A DNA stretch of 64,000 nt from Trichostrongylus colubriformis (taxonomy: Eukaryota; Nematoda; Chromadorea; Rhabditida; Trichostrongylidae). Shown here piece after piece: positions 54,600 to 64,000 of the stretch (within the stretch, counting starts at the first letter, position 1; each line of letters begins with the position of its first letter). The translations under genes were made by a program, and so were the position numbers. The notes under the pieces are model-generated. The model was not told the DNA's origin. It made no database searches and saw only the letters and a program-made list of their open reading frames with translations. The stretch covers positions 25,858,716 through 25,922,715 of the forward strand of contig OZ022258.1 of NCBI GenBank assembly GCA_963978905.1. Reading direction: 5' to 3'.

Positions 54600-54839
54600 G
54601 GGTGTATGCAGATATGACAGCGAATCGCGTGGCCATCCGCGGTGAGCGGCGCGGCGGGTGCGAGTGCCAGTGGCAGGGCATGGCAGCCTTCAAGCGGGGC
54701 AGTGGGGCATGGGTGGAAGCGCAGATGTGACGCAGCCACGCTTTGCCGGGCTACCAAGAGCAATCGATTAGCAAGTCGTACTGGTGGCGCCGTGAGTGAA
54801 ACGCCGCGAAGCGATTCGTTGTCATATCTGCACACACCC
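54600..54839. mobile_element. MITE with 29-bp inverted repeats and 9-bp target duplication
   Basis: Inverted ends at 54600-54628 and 54811-54839 (GGGTGTATGCAGATATGACA at the left) differ at two positions. The flanks repeat ATGCGACAG exactly (54591-54599 and 54840-54848). A 9-bp duplication is typical of Mutator-like elements. The inside is GC-rich and non-coding. Confidence 0.88.
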
Positions 54840-54860
54840 ATGCGACAGCCATTCCGCAAC

Positions 54861-55238
54861 TTTCAAAGACACTTGAAGGGGCATTTCAGTAGTTTGAATA
54901 ATAATTGGATAATGTGAAAGTAGAGTTGCTCAGCACTGTGACGGTAGAGTAAGAACGAAATAAAACTGCAAAAACCCGAAAAATTGCATCCTGGAAACCT
55001 CCTTCTCACTCATTCCCGGGGAAGTGCATACAGGAGATGGGCTATGTCAGCCAGTTGCAATCGTTGCCCGCCGTATCAGGAACTCCTTCGGCGGATACGT
55101 GACAGCGCGACTCGCAGTGCTGCGGGTTGTGAAAAAACCCCAGGCCGCGCTTTTCTAAGCGAGTTTCGCCACACATCACCTCCTCTGAAGTGGTATGTTT
55201 GTTTCCATAGAGTCCTTACCCTAGTGAGTGCCTTCAAG
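54861..55238. mobile_element. Dispersed ~400-bp MITE-like repeat, copy 3
   Basis: Starts TTTCAAAGACACTTGAAGGG only 12 nt after the target duplication of the MITE at 54600-54839 and ends near GAGTGCCTTCAAGG. It shares CAGTTGCAATCGTTGCCC and CGCGCTTTTCTAAGCGAG with the other copies. Confidence 0.72.
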
Positions 55239-58200
55239 GTGCGTGAATTAGGTTGCGCTGCTTTCGCGATAGCGAGTAGGAGTTCCTTCGCAGTGACCAA
55301 GAAATGATACAGGAGTGACAACCCGGAGCTGCTACTGTAGGAAAAGACAAGATGTACAGCGGTAATCAGGCTGCAGCCTTCTTTTCAATTGTTTGTTCTT
55401 AGGAATTGGAATTCGAAGGCCGGTAAGAATACCTGAACCAGTAGTCTTGATGTTTGAAACGCCATTCCTAGATGTTTTACAGGTGAAAATGATAACGCGA
55501 GACGTATTTGACAATATTATTTCTATAAAACCTCCTAGTGGAACTATTTCTATATAATCTGCAGTACTGTGTGCTTTTCTACAATTAAACTTACGGAGAT
55601 GTATTGAGAGTGAATGACTTCCTTATTAAAGGATGATTTTCCTCAAAAAATTTTGTGATCTTTTCTTGACTAAATGTATCACTTATATGACCATCGTTAT
55701 TTTTGTCATAACAAAGGGCATAATAATATCAATAATGACAAGGAATATTATAAATACAACATCGCTGCGCGTATTACGCCTCTAGTTGAAATCCTGCGAC
55801 AATGCACAATCAGGAACCTCACTTGCTCATGCATCGTGTCGTTAGATTGAACACCCTCGGCGCTGATCAAATATTGGTTAGCAGTCCGATGATGGAATTT
55901 CGATCTCGTGCTCGCTTTTTTAGTTTAAATTGTAAAAAATGACGAGTCATTTACGCAGGATATGTGGCTTCAAAAAGCTGAAGCTGTGGGTTGCTTTCAG
56001 TGAAAACGTCGGGATTGTCGAAACGTCAAACTTCCCTACTATCCCCACTATATAGAACGCTTCGTCTGTCTGTCCGTCCATCCGTCACTGCCGACGACCG
56101 TGATGTTATGCGCGCAGTAGTGTGCGCTAGGCCAAATGGTAATATTCCACTATAATAAACCTGTACGACATAAGGACAGTCACAATCCTAATACAGCGTT
56201 AAATCCAGAGTGTACATTGCCATCATTGTTCTACTATGTAGTTTTACATTCGATTAGTTCGATTGTAATGCAATTTTACTAGATTTGATTTGAAACACAC
56301 TTCACAAAAGGATGAAAAAGTTGCATGAAAGGCCGCTATGAAACCATCCAAAAGTACTCGAATGAAAAGAGCGCAGAGTGTGGCAAGTGCATTGGTTACT
56401 GAGAATAAAATGTTCGCGACATAGTGGCAGGGAATGTGAGACATTTTTCCGAGTTACTAGCGCCCCCATGAAAACAAAAGAATTCAGAATCGTTTGTGAA
56501 GGGGAGTTGATAGCAGATCAAATATCTTATGCAGCTTACCTGGTCATTTACTGAGAAGGCAATGGGAACAAGGACGGGGCGATGGCTAAGGGCGGCCATT
56601 CTCCACCATCTTGAGGTTGACCGCTTCCGGTCGCGTATCCTACGACGAAAACATGTCTATTATCGCACGAAGGGTTTTGTGCTCGCTTTCGCAAACAATC
56701 CCTTGTTGTCCTCCATAACCCACTCGAACACCTATACGAAGTTCAGTACCTGGATTGGCCTCTATAACTGCGAGTTTGAATGGGATTCGTGAGGATGGAA
56801 GATGAGCGCGAGCAGTACAGCGTTGATAGCCACACAACTTGAGGCGATAGCTGAGAAAAAAAGGGTGCTCTTCGATTCGAAGCAAGCTCGATAGCCGACA
56901 CTCTGCACCCGTACTTAATCTGAATCGGAAATGCATACGCACCCTGAAGTGTAGTCGGTTACCGTGAGGTCGTCCGAGTAGGAATCCCGGATTGAGTACC
57001 TCCATTTTTCAGCAATAATAGTTCAAATGGACCCTTACGGTAGAGCCTTGATACAGTATCTGGCAATAAACGTCACCCTTAAAATACAAAGGTTCTTCGT
57101 AAAATCATGTTACACATGCCAGTGAACCCTTTGGTATTCATCAAAACTAACAGAATTTTGTCCATTTGTCCGAGCAGCAAAACGATGAAGTGTAGGGAAC
57201 GTGGCTGGCTTTTAGCTTCCGGAATGCGCTACGCATTTTGCATCGCTCGCAAACGTAGTTGTTCTTAATGGCTACACAAGGTGCATTAAAAGCCACACGA
57301 TTCTAACCGACGTACAAATAAGTGTTTTTCTTACACAAGACGAGTTTGAAGGGGAACGGTGGTTTGGATTAGACTGGGCGAGAATTGGCCCCAGTTTCAG
57401 GCTCGTTCTGTCCCCCCACCTATATACGGCGCTGAAGCAGTACGTTCTGTTGAACCCTTTCACCGCTGACCATATCCATGTTAAACCTTCATGTTGACCG
57501 ACATTATGCCCAGGAATAAAAAGAGAAAGGTGAGAACAACCTCCCCTGCCACAAGGACGAACCAGCACCGAAACCGTTATTAAAACACTTACTAGTAGGC
57601 AATAGAGCGATTTTCAGCGACTTCTCAACTAGACCTTCCGAACTACTGCAAAGATCTCAAAATAGCTGAAATGTTGCTAGAAGCCAAGACTCAAGTGAGG
57701 CCACGAAAGGCGCGACCCGCAGGATCTTTCATGATTAGAGTGTCAGGGAAGGAACGTAGCCGCGAAGGATACAGAGAACCATAGAAAGAGAGCTGTAGCA
57801 GGGTAGTGTGATATTGCAGATGGCGGACAATTTGCAGAGCCTATGCTCTATCCCTGTATGACCTTGTATTTCAGGAGAAACACAAATGTGTACCATCGGA
57901 AAGGTCAAGACTCAGAAAAGGACCTCAATTGGATCGTTATCGCAGCTGAGACCGTAGGGTGGGGAACTGCGCTGTGATGCATTAGATGCCCTGATTCTCT
58001 TCTTATTAGTAAGTGTACTACTATGGAAACGGAGAACATTGCGTTATCCGTCTCTTACGTGGGGATGGAGCCTACGTCACTGAAGGTGTTAAAAGGGGAT
58101 GAGCTCGCTGGAGGACTTTTAAGCACAGATGGAAATCAAAAAGTGGGTTCGCCATTTAAGGCTTAAAGAGAAACGGAATTAGACATTGTTGGGGTGTTAT

Positions 58201-58920
58201 AGGCAGAAAGAGAAAAAAGAGCAAAGGCCTTTAGTGCTCATTGGTGATGGGAAATTTGGTCGAGTACGTTTAAAATTTAGAGTCTACAGTCTTGGCAGCT
58301 TGATATATCCCATTTTTGGGTAGTGATGAATAAAGCATGAGTCAATCCCCGTGTGTTACTGCAGCCTTCAGGTAAAATATTACATCAGTGCTTTGAGTTC
58401 CCATGCTTAGCTGTATCTTTTTGGTTGGGCCCAATTTCCCGCCACTTTGATCGTGAGGCCAAGAGTAATGGATCATCTGGGAGAACCTTACCTACATACT
58501 TTTCAAGACTGTGATACAATCAGATTCATTCTATGTGTGGATGCACATGAAACGAGTTAACTATGTACATGCAGTTAACACTTTTTGTACAACTGTACAT
58601 ATTTTTCCTGAACACCGAAAAGCAAGTTCTGAGCTAGCCCGTTCCAACAGGCAGAACGGAAGTCCGCTATCCCCTCGCTACCTATACAGATAAAGGGTTT
58701 TTTTTTTCAAAATGACGATCACTCTGAAAGCAGACCCAACGGGTCAACTGTTCGGAGTCCGGGCCACCCAGTGTTTAGCGAAATACCTTGCTTACTGTGG
58801 TCAAGAGGCAATAGGAGGTTGTTAGCAATGAAGAAAGCATGGTTAATTTATTCCCCAACAAAATCGCTGTGAAATATTAAATTCTTTATTAGAGAGAAAA
58901 CGGTGGGAGCGTAGCTCTAC

Positions 58921-59353
58921 TTAAAGGAATCGTCCACGGAAAATGAGTTTTTGTGTTACCCATGTATTTATGTTGTATTTGCCTAATGTTGGCCTCATGC
59001 AAAATTTCACGCGAAAAAATGTGAACCTGGCTGAGATACAGCACCACAAAGTGCGGTCCCAGTGGGCGGGGCCTCCGTGTAAAAGCCTCGTACCGCGTCC
59101 GCCGTGGTCGGAGACGCATTGCAGGAACAGAAGGTTACGTAAACAGTCCTACTCTCCGTTCCCAACGGCGGCGGAAGACGGGACGAGGCTTTTACATGGA
59201 GGCCCCGCCCACTGGGACCGCACTTTGTGGTGCTGTATCTCAGCCAGATTCACATTTTTTCGCGTGAAATTTTGCATGAGGCCAACATTAGGCAAATACA
59301 ACATAAACATATGGGTAACACAAAAACTCATTTTCCGTGGACGATTCCTTTAA
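58921..59353. mobile_element. TTAA foldback MITE, best preserved copy
   Basis: Exact TTAA on both sides (58921-58924 and 59350-59353) around AGGAATCGTCCACGGAAAAT and its perfect inverse. The arms of about 180 nt are nearly identical, and only the central ~60 nt differs. TTAA duplication is the hallmark of piggyBac-type insertion; no transposase is present. Confidence 0.92.
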
Positions 59354-59609
59354 TATTCAGATCGGCCAAACGGCTATGATAGATTAAAGCCTCTAGATAT
59401 CTGTTTTCCGCATTTTAGTATAATGGTTTCTCGCCTGATGCCTTGCTTTGTTTATATTTCAAAGTTTCATAAGCCTTAAATTCCTCATGAACAAGGTGTG
59501 GACACACTAACAGCGGACGCATGGAGGACCGCCGCCAGATCGGTCGTTTTCACTTGCGGCGATGCGAGGAATGTTCTCAGTAGGAAAAGCAAGTTTTGAA
59601 GGCACATAC

Positions 59610-59797
59610 CAAGATTGGGGGGGAGGGGGGAGTTCCCTCCGTGGTAAGATAATTCGTAGGTGATATCATTGCTGCGGCGTGAGTGAGTTTCTGGGCAGCG
59701 TGCAGAGCCAAAGCAGCCAGCGCAACCCACCATGCAGCCCAGGCCAGCCCACTCCATATCACTGCGATGATGGTGGAAGCAACGTCGCTGAAGAGGT
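59610..59797 (-). CDS. Putative hydrophobic exon, possible membrane protein
   Basis: After a pyrimidine-rich tract ending CGCAG the - strand is open for 62 codons in phase 1 and ends at a GTATGT donor in phase 0. It reads DLFSDVASTIIAVIWSGLAW, continues with a second strongly hydrophobic Ala/Trp/Leu segment, then QKLTHAAAMI and NYLTTEGTP. This looks like one or two membrane helices, as in MARVEL- or tetraspan-type proteins. I could not find partner exons on either side, so this is an isolated candidate. Confidence 0.42.
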
Positions 59798-62648
59798 CTG
59801 CGATTGTGCGACAAAATAAGGCAGGGAAGAGATACCAATAGTGACGTTGTCATGGGGAAACAGGTGATATCCCAAGGTTCCTCATGATAGCATTAAGCGG
59901 GAACATAGTCAAGGGCACACTTTCACACGGTAATCTCGCACAAAGACAGATGCCAGGAGGCCTGATTTTTGCTATGTTTGTTTTTTGGATTTTTCTTTGT
60001 TGGCATATTTTTCAGCATCTTTTCTTCCATGATTCAACCCTTGAACAGGTGATCCTGGGTCCTGGAATATGCCTTCAAATAGATGATCTGAGGCGAAACT
60101 CGCGCTGTAACCGCGCTTTGGGGTTTTCATCGCGGTATCTTCGGAGATGTTTCGGCTGCACGGATTCCAATGGACGAGTAGCTGCGAAGCGCGGAATAGC
60201 CCTCACAGCTGGTTAGCTTAGTTACCTTCGCCGTCTGCATCACTCCCTTCTGCAATCTGCTAATGATGCAGAGAACGCGATGCACGTCCTCGATTGTGGA
60301 AAAGTTTTGTTTTTCAATCATTACTCTAACACTGTCTTTAAAATATTCGCAGAGGACCATATGATAAATAAATTACTTTTGGTTACATCTTCCCGTTTCT
60401 CATCTTTTCCTCGGTTTTCTAAACACTTAAGTTTCCAATCATGGCACTCGACAACTTCAGCTGCCGATACCCGACAATGAGAAAAATATGCTGTGGGTTA
60501 GTTCGAAGAATGTTGGCAAGGGGGCTAGCCTAGGACTAATGTGATCAAGATAGGTTTTGAGTTTTAGGGTTCAGCAGGCTTGTTTGGGGTGAAATGGGGA
60601 AGAAGGGGGGGGGGGTTCCGAATATTTATCTCATATGTACTAGTAAGGAGAGTAAGCCATCGCCTTGCTCGTGACGCTCGAAAATAAGAGAATGTGGAGT
60701 CACTCTTTCGTCAGTCCTCATGTGTGGGGACGCCCTTATACGTCGACTCCGGAAATGGAATGACGAGGGATTGACATCGTCGTGGTCACAAAGGGGATGA
60801 CTACACTTCTACCTCGAGCAGAATTTAGGAAAAGAGGGGGATGGATAGGAAAAATGGAAAAGAACGGAAAAAGAGTATGGAAATTCACGTCAACGGAGAT
60901 AGAGGAAACAACTTCCAAGCTCGGAGAGTTGCATCAGAACACTGGGGTGGAGGCACCACGTGAATTGGGTTACGCGCGCGACAAATGCGTCGGTCCCGTT
61001 GTGAATTGGCCACGCGCTGCAAAACTTAGCTACCGCCCCTTTCGTGACCTTACGCATTTCGAGTGTCCTGACACACACCCAGTTGTGGCAACAGTGATAC
61101 CTCAATAGTTATTATATAAAATGTAGTCTACTGGAACCAATTTTAAAAGCACGAAAAAGCTTTGATGAAGGGCTGCCAGGAAGCCATTCACGAATATTCA
61201 AATGAAATTATTCGCACTGCTCTGGTAATTAAAATTACTAGTGGACGATAACAAGGTTATAAAGGCAAAGATGAGGATAGGAAGGAAGAGAAACGAAGAG
61301 AGGAAAAAGGGAAAAAGGAGTTTCCCTACATTGGTGTAAAAACTAGAAGCCTTTGAAACATTTTTTTGTGCAAATGGGAGTGCCCATTGTTTGCCCCCAT
61401 CTTCCCTTATGCACGACCGTATTCATCCATTCTAGGACTGACCGGTCCAAATCCAACTGATTTCGAAAAGGTTGATGTATCGACATGTAGGAAGAACCAA
61501 ATGAAATGTCAAAATAGTTGAGTAAAGATTCGCTCGTTGTTGACGTACAAATCGTGACTTGTCGCCATGTCAACACTATCCCATGCGGTTGTTTATTGAG
61601 CCCGTTGTCGTAAACAATAGCAAGCAACAGCACCCTGGCCGTGTTCGACGTCATACACCCGAGTTAATTCGATACCACTAGGCTTCCGCGTTGTGGAATT
61701 TCAGGAATTGCATATAATCCACACCACCACGCGATATTAACATAATACTGCTGTAATCGATTATTTACGATTAATAATAGTGTGCACAATACTACGGCAG
61801 ATGCAAATTTCTGTCAAGGGCCGACGGCTGCAAAAACAGCGAGCAGAGTATCGAACAGGAAGTCGACCAGTTTACGGGATCGCAGTTTGTTAATACTATT
61901 CCACCAGCGAAAGAAAACAGAATGTTTCGTAGTTTCGAGCTCTTGTAGTAGTCGTGTATGCAACCTTCGTAACAGACAGCCCAAAGTATCTGGAGTGGAC
62001 AGTGGGCCCTACATGATTGGCGGGTCAAAAACTAGCGAAATTATTGCCCAAGGATATGTAGGACATAGGTATTTGATACATGATGCACATAGCACCGCCA
62101 AGGCTTGACATAAGCATGAATTATAAACGCAGCTACATGGGTTTCCTAAACAACATCTTGGATCGTGTTAGGAACCAGCCTCTCGAACTGTCCACTCTTA
62201 AGCAGAGTTAATTCCCATGAATAATTTTTTGTTAGAAGGGACGGTGTGTGAAGCAGAGACCACTGAAGTCGTTATCAAAGTCATGGGCTGGGAAACGAGT
62301 CCCACACTGATACAGCTCGAACCCTCTTTAGCAATTGCGGACTAACTGGAATAAAGTTGAGTGGGAGACTATATAATGGCCTGTATATGGTATTCACTTT
62401 ACATTTATCCCGCTGTACCGAATTGTACGTTGGCTACGGTTCATGTACGTTCCCTCCTCAAGCATGGAGTGCGCTCCCCTGGAATGCTGTCACGCATTAA
62501 CGTTTGACGTCAGTGAATCATAAATGGTCGAGAGGACAGCTTCCCTGGTAACTTTCTGGGCAACACGCTGCCTTTCCAAGAAATAATGGAAAATCGTCGA
62601 TTATCCTGGTCAGCCATTTTCCCTGCTTGCCTCGCAAAACGAGACCAG

Positions 62649-62866
62649 GGTGCTATCGCAATGAGGGGGGGGGGGCATCTCACAAAAAGTTTTACAAGTG
62701 AGTACCTCTGAAGGATTTCCAGGGGTCCACCTGCACATTCAAGGGTATATTTTTCCCTATGCCACGAAGGAGGAAGGAAGGGGCTATTTTCCCCTTCCTT
62801 GCTCAGGTAAAAATAGAGTCCATTAGTGGGATTTCCATCCCCCCTCCCTCTCATTGCAATTGCACA
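62649..62866. mobile_element. GGTGCTAT-ended MITE, copy 2
   Basis: Left end GGTGCTATCGCAATGAGG followed by a G run; right end CATTGCAATTGCAC. GAGACCAG is repeated at 62641-62648 and 62867-62874. Internal sequence (GAAGGAGGAAGG, TTGCTCAGGTAAAAATAG) matches 47706-47888 in the same orientation. Confidence 0.85.
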
Positions 62867-62869
62867 GAG

Positions 62870-62994
62870 ACCAGCTTCATTGGTATCCGAAAACTGGAAA
62901 ATGAAACAGAGTTGTCGTCCGTTCCCATTTGTAAACCATTGGTAGACGAGAAAAATGAGATTGTTTCCGCTACTGCTGTATTTGAAAAAAAAGG
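62870..62994 (+). CDS. Putative exon of an unrecognised gene beside a MITE
   Basis: Open frame TSFIGIRKLENETELSSVPI, then CKPLVDEKNEIVSATAVF, ending EKKG at a GTATGT donor (phase 2). The upstream acceptor (GCACAG at 62862-62867 or CAGAG) is formed at the edge of the MITE at 62649-62866. Removing the MITE joins this frame to 60 nt of upstream open sequence in the same frame. No family recognised and no following exon found with confidence. Confidence 0.38.
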
Positions 62995-64000
62995 GTATGT
63001 TAGTAAAAGAAGGCAAGGGCAATGAGCTCTGGATGAGGGAGTGAGGATCATTCCGAGAAAACCCTCTCCGGCTCTATTCATCCCCTCAATTTAGGTGCAC
63101 TTTTAAAGTGTAACTAAGTAATTAAGCTGCCTAAGAACACCACTGTACGAGTTGTAAGATCCTGAAGTACAAGACTTGAGGAAAGGCTAAAAGTGCTACG
63201 AAAAACCAATGGAAACATTGGAAGAAATTCGAGGCAGAATTGTTCAACGACACAAGAAACAAAAGGATATCGCTTTTATGGATAATGATACGGCTACTAA
63301 ATGTAATAGAGGGCTGATTCCAATTTCGTGTTCGTCTCTTGATACAGTATCTCGCCTCCACCTATTTTCCTATCTCATTCAATTCAGCTGTTGGATTGGT
63401 TAAATTCTACGGGGTTTTTCTAATGGGATGGCGATTCCATTCCATTTGCAAAACTCCCCGTTTGTCGCCTTTTTCCTTGAAAGTTCTGAATTATTAATCA
63501 GCCTCGTACGGGGAATGGGCCAAATGGGATCTAATCCGTTGATGGAAAAGAATTCACACATATGCAATCGCCGTTAACAGATGTCAGAGGCGCAGTTTTT
63601 ACCATTTCCAAGGCGAGTCGCAATTACGTCGATGGAACGAAAAAGCTGATTGAATTCCAAGAGATATCGAACCAATGCTCATCTGGAACCTGTCTGTGCT
63701 TTCCCACCTGTTAAGTGGCCATGGGGCCCAATTAGGCGTCAATCGGTACAACAGAAACGAGTGTCTGCTCACATATGCACCGCTGCAACTCCTGAGCGAC
63801 ATTTGGAAAAGTTTCCCCTGTTTATGTGAAAAACACAGAAATAAGCTGCGGATCGGCGGGCGTAGCGGATCTACAGATGTACCGACGGAGGAGACTATCT
63901 TTCCAGGTGGGCCGCGAGCACTATTAGACGTCTGCGCGGACCCAATAATTACGTATGCTCAATATGCCTTTTATCAGGTCATACAAGTCTGTTGTGTGGG

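Larger units (their letters stand above)
47230..64000. other. Gene-poor, repeat-rich region upstream of Pellino
   Basis: Besides the listed MITEs, the mariner-like element and two isolated putative exons, no gene could be assembled. Stretches 48.0-51.7, 52.8-53.9, 55.3-58.9 and 59.9-62.5 kb show only random short frames. An open + frame from about 63674 runs to the window end without a stop, but its composition is not convincing. Confidence 0.4.

Noticed and set aside
60782..61108. 108-codon + frame starting MVTKGMTTLLPRAEFRKRGG
   Set aside because: No domain or splice context, and the opposite strand is equally open.
62510..63022. 170-codon - strand frame
   Set aside because: It runs straight through the MITE at 62649-62866 and a poly-C tract and shows no domain; chance openness is likelier.
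1..64000. CRISPR arrays, bacterial operons, rRNA genes, phage or defence islands
   Set aside because: No regularly spaced repeats, ribosome-binding sites or rRNA-like blocks; the sequence is intron-rich eukaryotic DNA.

Overview
The window looks like nuclear DNA of a parasitic clade V nematode (strongylid or hookworm type). Reasons: short exons split by long introns, 3' splice sites mostly of TTTCAG type, an ATG directly after such a site as expected for spliced-leader trans-splicing, and a dense load of mariner, RTE-type and MITE repeats. The species assignment is inference. Most open frames in the window are short and random; real genes had to be assembled exon by exon from frame, splice sites and intron phase.

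The left part (about 1-36,770, + strand) is one large gene whose 5' end lies outside the window. I can join 15 exons in consistent phase, coding for 682 residues and a stop: an Ala/Gln stretch, a 225-residue Ala/Lys/Gln/Glu helix grading into a Pro/Ala/Lys linker, and a C-terminal half with four Trp-Pro-Pro motifs and a Thr run. I do not recognise the protein by name. Its composition suggests a fibrous cytoskeletal or muscle-type protein. Its introns (up to about 12 kb) are filled with transposons.

The middle part (36,770-41,916) is the convergent intergenic region, with a GC-rich island around 38.4-39.1 kb and a decayed RTE-type retrotransposon at 40.1-41.0 kb. From 47,219 to 41,917 on the - strand lies a complete Pellino E3 ubiquitin ligase gene: 11 exons, 474 residues, all junctions in phase. 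It is the best supported gene here. Pellino proteins act in innate immune (Toll/IL-1 type) signalling in other animals.

The right part (47,220-64,000) is gene-poor. It holds many inverted-repeat elements plus two isolated putative exons: a hydrophobic one near 59.7 kb (-), and one near 62.9 kb (+) that sits against a MITE.

The repeats sort into families: a TTAA-flanked foldback element (3 copies plus a fragment), two MITE families with 8-10 bp target duplications (3 copies in all), a 230-240 bp palindromic MITE (2 inverted copies), a 360-420 bp element with CACCGGAAGGGG-like ends (3 copies), two mariner-like elements, one internally deleted RTE copy with an exact 15-bp target duplication, a head-to-head pair of tRNA-derived elements, and a ~1 kb-arm inverted repeat at 16.5-19.1 kb. 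No CRISPR array, bacterial operon, rRNA or new defence-like system is visible.
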